Shown in pieces: positions 1-6,076 of a stretch of 6,076 nt of DNA (within the stretch, counting starts at the first letter, position 1; each line of letters opens with the position of its first letter). The notes under the pieces are model-generated. The model saw only the letters and a list, made by a program, of their open reading frames with translations. It made no database searches and was not told where the DNA came from. The stretch spans positions 1 to 6,076 of the forward strand of contig JAKMFK010000105.1 of assembly GCA_022425465.1 (NCBI GenBank), given 5' to 3'. The translations under genes and the position numbers were made by a program. The stretch comes from Bacteroidia bacterium. Its GTDB lineage: Bacteria; Bacteroidota; Bacteroidia; NS11-12g; UBA9320.

Positions 1-384
1 GATATTTCTCAATGTCGTGAAGTGTATATGTCTCAAGATAAAGAAAGAGTTATATCAACGCTAGATGTTTTGTCTAGTAATGATGATTTAACCACTGATG
101 AACTCTGTTATAAGTCTGTTTTTGAATGTATGAAGGCAGAATATGTAATGAATCCTTATCAGAAGTTATCCTATTTCAATTCAGGTTATAACACTCTAAA
201 TGCGATAATTGAAGAGTATCAATCCAATGTTGAATATCGCTACCACCGTTATATGATTGAAAAACATGCACCTTCTTGGCTTATTGAGCAAAGTCATAAA
301 CAGATTGATAAAGATTTCATTACTAATACGATTTCAAAAAAACACCCGATGTATTCATTCATCATGGAAACTCTGAATAACTGA
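1..384 (+). CDS. Small uncharacterised Bacteroidota protein, C-terminal 127 residues (5' end off the left edge)
   Basis: The frame is open from base 1 to the TGA at 382-384, so the gene almost certainly begins outside the window; the GTG at 22 and ATG at 28 are internal candidates only. The visible part is helical-looking and has no membrane segment. It resembles, from memory, a family of roughly 130-160-residue hypothetical proteins in Bacteroidota that usually begin with a signal peptide. Their core is a K-L-x-x-F-N-x-G hairpin, then an 'A-I-x-x-x-x-x-N-V-E-x-R-Y' segment, then 'P-S-x-L' and 'I-x-x-D-K-x-F-I'. All of these are visible here (residues about 55-107 of the visible part: KLSYFNSG, NVEYRYHRY, APSWL, QIDKDFI). 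The pattern is reminiscent of a short TPR-like repeat, but that is inference. No function is known to me. It lies 15 nt upstream of the thiolase on the same strand, so the two are probably co-transcribed. Confidence 0.8.
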   Translation, partial: DISQCREVYMSQDKERVISTLDVLSSNDDLTTDELCYKSVFECMKAEYVMNPYQKLSYFNSGYNTLNAIIEEYQSNVEYRYHRYMIEKHAPSWLIEQSHKQIDKDFITNTISKKHPMYSFIMETLNN

Positions 385-399
385 CTATTTTTGAAACTT

Positions 400-1599
400 A
401 TGAAACGAGCATACATAGCTGATGCTGCAAGAACAGCAGTTGGAAAATTTGGGGGTACATTAGCTTCACAAAGACCGGATGATTTAGCAGCAGAGGTCAT
501 CAAATCTTTAATGCAAAGAAATCCTTCTATAGACCCTTCAGATATTGAAGATGTTTTGCTAGGTGCTGCAAACCAAGCGGGTGAAGATAATCGGAATGTA
601 GCTCGTATGAGTCTTTTACTTGCAGGTTTACCTTACACAGTCCCTGGATTAACCATTAATCGTTTATGTGCAAGTAGTTTACAAGCCATTGCTGATGTTT
701 CTAAGAATATAGCTGTAGGTTATGGAGATATTTATATAGCTGGTGGAGTAGAAAGTATGTCTAGAGCTCCATTTGTACTTTCTAAGTCTGACACAGCATA
801 TAGCAGAACCAATAAAATTTATGATACATCTATTGGTTGGAGATTTATAAATCCAAAATTATCAAAGATGTATCATCCTTATGCCATGGGCGAGACAGCT
901 GAAAATATTGTTGATAAATATCAAATTACGAGGGTTGAGCAAGATGAATTCGCTCATCATTCTCAAGTTAAATATCAACATGCTCATGATTTAGGAAAAT
1001 TTTCTGATGAGATTATTCCTATTACTATACCAAAAAGAAAATCAGACGATCTTATTTTCAATAAAGATGAACATCCACGATTGAGTTCTGTTGATGTTCT
1101 CTCAAATTTGAAACCAGCGTTTAAAGATGGAGGCTCAGTAACTGCTGGTAATTCGTCAGGAGTAAACGATGGATCAGCAGCGTTGGTCATTGTATCAGAA
1201 GATGCTTTGAAGCGATATAACCTCGAACCAATTGCTGAAGTAGTTTCAAGTGCAGCAGTTGGGGTATCTCCTGATATTATGGGAATAGGTCCGGTAAATG
1301 CGACCCTTAAGGCTGTTAAAAGAGCTGGAATCTCCATAAATGACATCGATTTAGTAGAGCTTAACGAAGCTTTTGCAGCTCAATCCATTGCGTGTATTCG
1401 TGATTTAGAGCTGAATCCAGAAATAATTAATGTAAATGGGGGATCTATTGCAATTGGTCATCCATTAGGAGCTTCTGGTGCACGAATCGTAAGTACATTG
1501 ATACACGAATTGAAAAAACGGGAAACAGCAAAATATGCTCTAGCCACAATGTGTGTTGGAGTAGGGCAGGGGGTTGCTGTAATTTTCAAGAAATGTTAA
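400..1599 (+). CDS. Thiolase, 3-oxoadipyl-CoA / acetyl-CoA C-acyltransferase type (PcaF/PaaJ/FadA-like)
   Basis: A 399-residue cytosolic enzyme, the usual length for a thiolase. It should catalyse CoA-dependent cleavage of a 3-oxoacyl-CoA to acetyl-CoA plus a shortened acyl-CoA, or the reverse condensation. All three thiolase signatures are present: the nucleophile Cys90 in NRLCASSLQAI, His354 in NGGSIAIGHPLGASG, and the acid/base Cys385 in ATMCVGVGQG. NEAFAAQ (322-328) supplies the active-site Asn. The segment GGVESMSRAPFV (115-126) and DTSIGWRFINP (142-152) resemble 3-oxoadipyl-CoA thiolases (PcaF/PaaJ) more than biosynthetic PhaA enzymes, but there are no aromatic-degradation genes nearby, so the substrate is uncertain and general beta-oxidation is equally possible. 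I chose the ATG at 400, which gives the typical MKRAYIADAARTAVGKFGG start; a TTG at 391 would add only three residues. The gene ends at TAA 1597-1599, just before a strong terminator. Confidence 0.93.
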   Translation: MKRAYIADAARTAVGKFGGTLASQRPDDLAAEVIKSLMQRNPSIDPSDIEDVLLGAANQAGEDNRNVARMSLLLAGLPYTVPGLTINRLCASSLQAIADVSKNIAVGYGDIYIAGGVESMSRAPFVLSKSDTAYSRTNKIYDTSIGWRFINPKLSKMYHPYAMGETAENIVDKYQITRVEQDEFAHHSQVKYQHAHDLGKFSDEIIPITIPKRKSDDLIFNKDEHPRLSSVDVLSNLKPAFKDGGSVTAGNSSGVNDGSAALVIVSEDALKRYNLEPIAEVVSSAAVGVSPDIMGIGPVNATLKAVKRAGISINDIDLVELNEAFAAQSIACIRDLELNPEIINVNGGSIAIGHPLGASGARIVSTLIHELKKRETAKYALATMCVGVGQGVAVIFKKC

Positions 1600-1617
1600 A
1601 TTAGATAAATTTGGGTC

Positions 1618-1652
1618 AAAAAAAAGAGAGCTGAAAAAGCTCTCTTTTTTTT
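1618..1652. terminator. Bidirectional intrinsic terminator between convergent genes
   Basis: GAGAGCT (1626-1632) pairs with AGCTCTC (1638-1644) around a 5-nt GAAAA loop. The stem is extended by eight A (1618-1625) facing eight T (1645-1652), for 15 perfect base pairs in all. On the plus strand the stem is followed by T8, ending the thiolase transcript 18 nt after its stop codon. On the minus strand it is likewise followed by T8, ending the gldN transcript 10 nt after its stop. This is a textbook shared terminator for two converging units. Confidence 0.93.
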
Positions 1653-1662
1653 GGAATCTTTA

Positions 1663-2496
1663 TTAGTATTCCCAAAGATCATGTTCGAGAATGAATAACT
1701 CATTTTTGATGCGATCACTTTCTAGTAAAGCTTCAACACCATCATCTCTAAATTCTTCAAGCATAGAGATATCAAGGTCATACATATTACTCTCTTTAAC
1801 AATGTAACTACTGAATTGTCTCATTTGAAACCAGTGATCAAAACTCATTCTAGCAGCATCATTTTTGCCGTTAAATACTTCTTCTTGAGCTAATTTATCT
1901 CTTAAGTCATCCATCTTTAACCAGTAAAGAGGAACTTCTCCTAATTCTATACCTGATTCAGTTAATGGACTGATTAATGGTGCTATAGCTATAATACGTG
2001 CTCTAAAATCTGAATAGTTATAATCAAAAATCCAATCTTCCATGATTCTATATTTAGTAAAATCAGATGGTTCTTGAGTTTCAACAACAGTTGTCGGAAC
2101 TAAATCATATGGGTCGTCTGGGTTATCAGGATTAGGAACCATTACTGATGTTTCAATACTGATTTCCTTCATGATATCCTCAGGAGTTTTAATCGAGGTG
2201 AGAGAATCATTCGCATATGCAGTTACTTCACCGTTCATTGCAGCATTCCAAACAAGAAGGTAGAATGGGTTTCTTGGCCAATGCATTAACTTGTTTTGCT
2301 TTTCTCTTACATCAATAACACGATGAATACGCTTACTCCATTTTACGTTTGCTTCACGGATATAGCGATAAGGAACAGCTTTACGTTCTTTCACAGCAGT
2401 GTGAGGGTATGTAAAATCTTCAAACTTACTTATTTGTGCATTCGATGCAGTGCTCAAAAGCAAAATAGTTGTGCATATTAAAAGTAATCTATTCAT
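1663..2496 (-). CDS. gldN: GldN, periplasmic ring component of the type IX secretion system
   Basis: A 277-residue exported protein of the GldN/PorN family. It binds the lipoprotein GldK/PorK to form the periplasmic ring under the outer membrane that the GldLM motor is thought to drive. Residues 1-20 are a signal peptide (basic Asn-Arg start, LLLICTTILLL core, cleavage after S-N-A before Gln21); its Cys8 lies too early to be a lipobox. The mature part shows family hallmarks: VPYRYIREANVKWSKRIHRV (41-60) with IDVREK, EDWIFDYNYSDFRARIIAIA (153-172), EEVFNGKNDAARMSFD (205-220), FSSYIVKESNMYD (228-240) and the C-terminal EHDLWEY. A Pro/Asp-rich loop (PNPDNPDDPYD, 121-131) interrupts the middle, a position where family members vary. 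The ATG at 2496 was chosen because it places the signal peptide at the N-terminus; the frame extends to a TTG at 2541, which would add 15 polar residues. It is the last gene of the cluster, 49 nt after gldM. Confidence 0.95.
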   Translation of the reverse strand: MNRLLLICTTILLLSTASNAQISKFEDFTYPHTAVKERKAVPYRYIREANVKWSKRIHRVIDVREKQNKLMHWPRNPFYLLVWNAAMNGEVTAYANDSLTSIKTPEDIMKEISIETSVMVPNPDNPDDPYDLVPTTVVETQEPSDFTKYRIMEDWIFDYNYSDFRARIIAIAPLISPLTESGIELGEVPLYWLKMDDLRDKLAQEEVFNGKNDAARMSFDHWFQMRQFSSYIVKESNMYDLDISMLEEFRDDGVEALLESDRIKNELFILEHDLWEY

Positions 2497-2520
2497 ATCT
2501 TTTATTATCTCGATTCTGCA

Positions 2521-2536
2521 AAATAACGAATTATTT
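2521..2536 (-). other. Intercistronic UUCG-loop hairpin between gldM and gldN
   Basis: On the transcribed (minus) strand AAATAA-TTCG-TTATTT forms a 6-bp stem, with a possible G-U pair below it, capped by a UUCG tetraloop. It starts 9 nt after the gldM stop codon and ends 24 nt before the gldN ATG. No T-run follows, so it is not an intrinsic terminator. All pairs are A-U and the loop-closing pair is A-U rather than the stabilising C-G, so it would be weak. It could modulate mRNA processing or gldN translation, or be chance in AT-rich DNA. Confidence 0.3.
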
Positions 2537-2545
2537 CTCAATTAA

Positions 2546-4123
2546 TTATTTAATAGTGATAATGATTGGACTCAAATTGGCACTAAAACCATATTTAGCC
2601 TCTTTTGCTCGTATACCTTCAATCAAAATTCGATCTCCCTTTTGAGCTGATTTTATTAGTGATCTCATTCTCCCTGTTAGTATTCCACTGTTGCTAGATT
2701 GCATCACTGGTGGTTTTCTCTTGTAAGCCATGATGAGCTTGAAACCTTGAACCCTGTAATTTAGGTTGTATGCAAAACCTGCTCCCATTGAGGCGATAAT
2801 CGAGGATTGAGCAGATACGGAAGCTTTTCCTTTAGGAAGACCGTCATTTGGTATACCTCCTAATTGAGCTCTTGGCTGTGGTAGGCTTCGGACTCTAAAT
2901 TTTTGAGATCCAACAACTTTAGATTTACCATCTCTAGTTATGGAAGCAGTAATTCTTACTTCGCGACTAGTACTACTTGGAACTTTAGCGTTGTATTTAC
3001 CACCACCCAGTGATTTTAAATTTAATCCAGGAGCAGAAACTCTTACATCAGAAGCAGCAAATCCAGGAACAGAGATTGACATTGGATTATCAATACCCTT
3101 ATAAAGAAGGTTCATCTCAGTAGCTGCAATAGTAGCAGCAGGCTTAAATACGGTGAATTCATCAGAAAACTCGAACTCTTGTGGTCCTTCAGGACCGTTT
3201 ACAACGATTTTTCCAGCAAATGTTTTTATACCAATACCGCCAGCAGTTTGAGTATATTTACCCACACCACCTTCAACATTAATGCTTGTTCCATCAACAG
3301 TGATTTGTGGATCACTTTTAGAATCAGAGGCTACCAAAAGAATGTCAGCTTCATAAGCTTCACCTTGCATAACGTAATTAGACTTAGCAAGAACTTTAGC
3401 TTCAAGCTTATCAAATTTATAATCAGTTGCATCAATTCTACTCGCTAATTTTTCAAGTACGTTTGCTTCAAGTGATTTAGCATCATTTTTGATTCTAGAA
3501 AGTACAGCCATTAAACCTGCAGCAGGGACGTGTTCTAAATTTTGTGAAACCCAATTTCCTTTACCACTCGTTGGTTCTTTAGCCCACAATTGGCATGATG
3601 CTTTTGCTTCCTCGTACACCTCATTAGTTTTGATGTTGTACAACGTATCCGATGGGTCAGGCTTCAAGATGTTAAGCATTTCTTCTCTTGCTTTGTTTAT
3701 TTTATCTTGAAATTCCTTACCATGCCCTTCATTTACAAAATAGTTAGCATGCTTTTCCATTTGGTCCGCGGCCAACATTTCACCTTCTTCATTTCTGGCT
3801 TCATCGCCACCGTATAAATTTTCAACTGTAGAAATCAAGTCATCTACATATTTTATGAAACCGTTAGCAATCGACTGTGCTTTTCTAGCTCTATCAATGT
3901 AAGGTTTAGTTTTTAAAGGCTTTTCATCACTTGACTTTTGAAGTGCTGCAAATGTTGCCTTATTCTTTGCATCAATGTTTAGTGCAGCATTATTGAAACT
4001 TTGCTCAAATAGATGAAAAGATTTCAGAATCTCTTTTGAAACGTTAAGGGCAAGAAGAGCCATGAGTACAAGGTACATCATGTTAATCATCTTCTGCCTC
4101 GGGGATAATTTACCTCCAGCCAT
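2546..4123 (-). CDS. gldM: GldM, inner-membrane motor arm of the type IX secretion system
   Basis: A 525-residue single-pass inner-membrane protein, close to the family's usual length of just over 500. It dimerises, its transmembrane helices sit inside the GldL pentamer, and its long periplasmic arm contacts the GldK/GldN ring to pass on proton-driven rotation. The N-terminus MAGGKLSPRQKMINMMYLVL is near-invariant in the family and leads into the single membrane helix (about 13-29). Arg9, Tyr17 and Glu31, the residues I recall as functionally important in Flavobacterium johnsoniae GldM, are conserved at the same positions. By comparison with published structures, the rest should be a helical bundle (about 36-224, with heptad-like A/L/K segments) followed by three beta-rich domains (about 225-318, 320-410 and 412-525). 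The C-terminus has the expected FRVRSLPQP linker and a final domain with GDRILIEGIRAK. Start ATG at 4123 with an A-rich leader and no Shine-Dalgarno site; it lies 39 nt downstream of gldL. Confidence 0.97.
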   Translation of the reverse strand: MAGGKLSPRQKMINMMYLVLMALLALNVSKEILKSFHLFEQSFNNAALNIDAKNKATFAALQKSSDEKPLKTKPYIDRARKAQSIANGFIKYVDDLISTVENLYGGDEARNEEGEMLAADQMEKHANYFVNEGHGKEFQDKINKAREEMLNILKPDPSDTLYNIKTNEVYEEAKASCQLWAKEPTSGKGNWVSQNLEHVPAAGLMAVLSRIKNDAKSLEANVLEKLASRIDATDYKFDKLEAKVLAKSNYVMQGEAYEADILLVASDSKSDPQITVDGTSINVEGGVGKYTQTAGGIGIKTFAGKIVVNGPEGPQEFEFSDEFTVFKPAATIAATEMNLLYKGIDNPMSISVPGFAASDVRVSAPGLNLKSLGGGKYNAKVPSSTSREVRITASITRDGKSKVVGSQKFRVRSLPQPRAQLGGIPNDGLPKGKASVSAQSSIIASMGAGFAYNLNYRVQGFKLIMAYKRKPPVMQSSNSGILTGRMRSLIKSAQKGDRILIEGIRAKEAKYGFSANLSPIIITIK

Positions 4124-4162
4124 AATTTTATTTGTTTAATGTTTAATTATGTGAATGATTAA

Positions 4163-4816
4163 TTAATTGTTAGGTCTCATTGCACTGAGCATTCCACCGT
4201 AAACTTTGTTTAGGTTTTGGATATTTTGATCGAAACTGATTAAACTGTCGTTTAGTGTTGCATTGATGTTGGCTACTTTAGCAGTTGTTTCTTTGAAATT
4301 TTCTGTTGTTTCAGATAGGCTGTCAAGTGCAGTTATAGCACGAGTATATGAGGTACTCATACCAATCACTTGCTCGTTTGCTTTGTGGATATTATCAGCA
4401 TATTCTTTAGTTGCTACTGTAGCCCCTGATAAATCAGCCATTGAACTTACATTAGATGATAGTGATTTTAGTCCTGTCCCAAGGCCTTCAATCAATTCTG
4501 GTCCAATCTTCGCTTCGTTAAGCATTTGATCTAACTGCTGAGATACAGATCCTGATTTCTTTGATTTGTCTCCGTCTCCTTCCATTCCAGCTAATTCAGG
4601 GTGAACAAGACTCCAATCCCATTCTTCGTGAAGTGGTTCGAATGCTGATAAGGCGAAAATAAATGCTTCAGTACCCATACCAATGATTAGCATTGCATCT
4701 GCACCAGGAAGGTGAAGAATTTTAAATAATGCTCCCACAATTACTACTGCGGCTCCAAGTCCGTAGGCCATTGCCATAATTTTTTTACCTGATTTTGATT
4801 CAAAGAAATTTGCCAT
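4163..4816 (-). CDS. gldL: GldL, proton-channel/stator subunit of the type IX secretion motor
   Basis: A 217-residue inner-membrane protein, matching the family length of about 215. Five copies surround the GldM dimer and use the proton gradient to power secretion and gliding. Two membrane helices are evident: about 13-33 (IMAMAYGLGAAVVIVGALF) and 41-59 (AMLIIGMGTEAFIFALSAF). Glu50 within the second helix corresponds to the essential Glu49 of F. johnsoniae GldL, and Glu60, Tyr18, Lys32 and His35 also match residues I recall as important there; the counterpart of Asn10 is Ala15. The loop between helices is about four residues shorter than in F. johnsoniae as I remember it. After EPLHEEWDW and HPEL, residues 80-90 are a charged linker. 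The remaining roughly 125 residues form a long helical cytoplasmic tail with many Ser/Thr/Asn/Ala and the conserved end VYGGMLSAM. ATG 4816 is preceded by an A-rich leader. A candidate promoter lies just upstream (4860-4892). Confidence 0.97.
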   Translation of the reverse strand: MANFFESKSGKKIMAMAYGLGAAVVIVGALFKILHLPGADAMLIIGMGTEAFIFALSAFEPLHEEWDWSLVHPELAGMEGDGDKSKKSGSVSQQLDQMLNEAKIGPELIEGLGTGLKSLSSNVSSMADLSGATVATKEYADNIHKANEQVIGMSTSYTRAITALDSLSETTENFKETTAKVANINATLNDSLISFDQNIQNLNKVYGGMLSAMRPNN

Positions 4817-4859
4817 AATGTTTATTTTTTAAGTATTTATTAAAGTTGTTTTGTTTTTT

Positions 4860-4892
4860 CAAATATATCATCCAATGCAACATCATTGGAAA
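4860..4892 (-). promoter_or_regulatory. Candidate Bacteroidota sigma-A-type promoter upstream of gldL
   Basis: On the minus strand TATATTTG (4867 to 4860) fits the Bacteroidota -7 consensus TAnnTTTG exactly. TTTC (4892 to 4889) is a one-mismatch candidate for the -33 TTTG element, with a 21-nt spacer, inside the known range. Transcription would start near 4853 and give a leader of roughly 35-40 nt before the gldL ATG at 4816. In such AT-rich DNA a chance match is possible, and the -33 half is imperfect. If real, it allows gldLMN expression independent of gldK. Confidence 0.45.
4871..4890. repeat. 7-bp inverted repeat TCCAATG-N6-CATTGGA in the gldK-gldL spacer
   Basis: TCCAATG (4871-4877) and CATTGGA (4884-4890) are perfect inverted copies around a 6-nt CAACAT centre. 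They lie within the spacer of the candidate gldL promoter, running two bases into its -33-like element, a position typical of operators. An outer AATAT (4862-4866) / ATATT (4892-4896) pairing could extend it as an RNA hairpin with an asymmetric internal loop. No T-run follows on the minus strand, so it is not an intrinsic terminator for gldK. It could instead be an mRNA processing or stability hairpin. Confidence 0.5.
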
Positions 4893-4973
4893 TATTCAAT
4901 ATCATTTTTTAACACATGCTCTTTTGGTGTCTATAATATTATCGATGTTAAGGAAGTTAAGCCAAATTCAAGC

Positions 4974-6076
4974 TTATCTTGTATCATTTGCACTTCTACC
5001 AATATAAGATTGAACACATCTGAAACCTACATAAGACTTTGATGTATCTTGGTATTCGTAGGACCTAGAACCATTTTGAATAAAGTATGCAACATCTTTC
5101 CAGCTTCCACCACGAGTGACTTTACGTTTCAATGTAAGTGGCCCATCATCATCAGCGTCATACTGAAAATCAGGGTTTAGATCGTGTGTAAATTGCATGC
5201 TGGATTCATCATATGCTGAGATTGTCCATTCAGCAACATTACCTGCCATGTTGTACAAACCATAATCATTAGGGAAGTATGAATCTGCTCTTACTGGGTA
5301 TAAACCGCCATCAGCCATGTAGTTACCTCGGTTAGGTTTAAAGTTAGCTAAAAGACAGCCTTTGCTATTTCGAGTGTATGGACCACCCCATGGGTACATG
5401 TTATTGTCTCTTCCACCTCTTGCAGCAAATTCCCATTCAAATTCTGTTGGAAGTCTCCAATCTTCAGTTATGGGCATTTCTTGTCTTGACCAATATCTAT
5501 TCATCCATCGGGTTCTCCAATTACAAAATGCATTTGCTTGATGCCAATTAATACCAACTACTGGGTAGTCATCGTATTTTGGATGATTGTAGTATTGGCG
5601 GGTCATTGGCTCATTATAAGAGTACGTGAAATCTCTTACCCAAACTAGTGTGTCAGGATAGATTGCTCTTGTTTTAGTTATTAAATAATCAGCTCGGTTA
5701 GATTCAAGATAACTTCCTTTAGCTGCAGATTGGAAATCTACATAAGTGTAGGTATACTCTAATTTACGTATATCCCATTGCTTACGATGCTCGTATCTTT
5801 CTTTGCCCTTGTAGTAGTATCGATCTCCGTGCTCGTTGTAGAAGTCTTCAACTGTAACATCAGCATCATAATCAAGAATTTCGTAATCATCATACTCGTC
5901 CTCGATTTCTACAGTAGCTTCCATTTCAAGACGCATGAAGCTATCTTTAACATATGCTACGAACTGGCGATATTCATTATTTGTAATTTCAGTATCATCC
6001 ATCCACATAGCGACAACCGAAACTTGTTTATTAGGTGCTATGTAGGTGTGGAAGATATCTTCATCACTTTGTCCTG
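4974..6076 (-). CDS. gldK: GldK, outer-membrane-associated lipoprotein of the type IX secretion system (5' end off the right edge)
   Basis: The frame is open from the right edge to the TAA at 4974-4976, giving 366 visible residues; the start, signal peptide and lipobox Cys lie outside. GldK/PorK is a lipoprotein with a formylglycine-generating-enzyme-like fold that forms the periplasmic ring with GldN. Visible hallmarks, in residues counted from the right edge, are the family motif WMDDTEITNNEYRQF (24-38), YPVVGINWHQANAFCNWR (170-187), WRLPTEFEWEFAARGG (206-221), GLYNMAGNVAEW (272-283), KRKVTRGGSW (316-325) and YVGFRCVQSYIG (348-359). The paired catalytic cysteines of true FGE enzymes are not apparent, as expected for a structural role. 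An acidic and Tyr-rich insertion, about residues 50-82, follows the first motif. The ATG at 6008 is internal to the conserved fold (GQSDEDIFHTYIAP... precedes it), so it is not the start. The gene is first in the visible order gldK-gldL-gldM-gldN, 157 nt ahead of gldL. Confidence 0.96.
   Translation of the reverse strand, partial: GQSDEDIFHTYIAPNKQVSVVAMWMDDTEITNNEYRQFVAYVKDSFMRLEMEATVEIEDEYDDYEILDYDADVTVEDFYNEHGDRYYYKGKERYEHRKQWDIRKLEYTYTYVDFQSAAKGSYLESNRADYLITKTRAIYPDTLVWVRDFTYSYNEPMTRQYYNHPKYDDYPVVGINWHQANAFCNWRTRWMNRYWSRQEMPITEDWRLPTEFEWEFAARGGRDNNMYPWGGPYTRNSKGCLLANFKPNRGNYMADGGLYPVRADSYFPNDYGLYNMAGNVAEWTISAYDESSMQFTHDLNPDFQYDADDDGPLTLKRKVTRGGSWKDVAYFIQNGSRSYEYQDTSKSYVGFRCVQSYIGRSANDTR

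Noticed and set aside
22..30. GTG at 22 or ATG at 28 as the true start of the first gene.
   Set aside because: The frame is open to base 1, no leader-like motif precedes either codon, and the family normally starts with a signal peptide that is not visible here.
391..399. TTG at 391 as the thiolase start.
   Set aside because: It adds only Met-Lys-Leu before the ATG at 400, where the family's usual N-terminus begins.
984..1346. 120-codon minus-strand open frame inside the thiolase gene.
   Set aside because: It is antisense to a well-conserved enzyme, has no recognisable motifs, and is explained as a coding shadow.
2497..2541. N-terminal extension of gldN to the TTG at 2541.
   Set aside because: It would put 15 polar residues ahead of a clear signal peptide and use a rare start codon 4 nt after the gldM stop; the ATG at 2496 explains the export signal better.
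3179..3710. Plus-strand open frames inside gldM.
   Set aside because: They are antisense to a conserved gene and rich in Ser, Phe and Ile as expected from reverse-complement reading; no supporting signals.
4862..4896. Inverted repeat as a gldK intrinsic terminator.
   Set aside because: The minus strand after the hairpin reads GAAAAAAC rather than a T-run, so it does not fit an intrinsic terminator for gldK.
4851..5042. 63-codon plus-strand frame covering the gldK-gldL spacer.
   Set aside because: It overlaps the 3' end of gldK, has no plus-strand promoter or leader I can see, and its composition looks like random AT-rich sequence.
5988..6008. ATG at 6008 as the start of gldK.
   Set aside because: Conserved GldK sequence continues in frame upstream to the right edge, and the ATG would remove the signal peptide and the first part of the fold.

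Overview
The window looks like a low-GC (AT-rich) Bacteroidota chromosome. The strongest evidence is a gldK-gldL-gldM-gldN cluster on the minus strand, which is diagnostic of the type IX secretion system (T9SS) and gliding apparatus and is confined to that phylum. A-rich leaders in place of Shine-Dalgarno sites, and a TAnnTTTG-type promoter motif, agree with this. The sequence does not allow a confident genus; a Flavobacteriales- or Cytophagales-like marine or environmental bacterium would fit.

Layout. The left quarter is on the plus strand. It holds the 3' part of a small uncharacterised Bacteroidota protein gene (1-384), followed 15 nt later by a complete thiolase gene (400-1599) of the 3-oxoadipyl-CoA / acetyl-CoA acyltransferase type. 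A perfect 15-bp hairpin flanked by A8 and T8 (1618-1652) separates this unit from the convergent gld cluster and should terminate transcription from both sides. Reading leftwards from the right edge, the minus strand carries gldK (5' end outside the window), a 157-nt spacer, gldL, a 39-nt spacer, gldM, a 49-nt spacer, and gldN.

How the genes work together. GldL and GldM form the proton-driven inner-membrane motor of the T9SS. The long periplasmic arm of GldM reaches the outer-membrane-associated ring made of the lipoprotein GldK and the periplasmic protein GldN. The charged and polar residues thought to couple proton flow to rotation are present in GldL and GldM. The thiolase and its upstream neighbour have no evident link to secretion and are probably a separate transcription unit.

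The only regulatory signal of note is in the gldK-gldL spacer: a candidate Bacteroidota promoter whose spacer region contains a 7-bp inverted repeat, suggesting that gldLMN could be expressed partly independently of gldK. I found no RNA genes, insertion sequences, CRISPR arrays or signs of recent transfer. The system here is a known one (T9SS); I see no convincing undescribed system.
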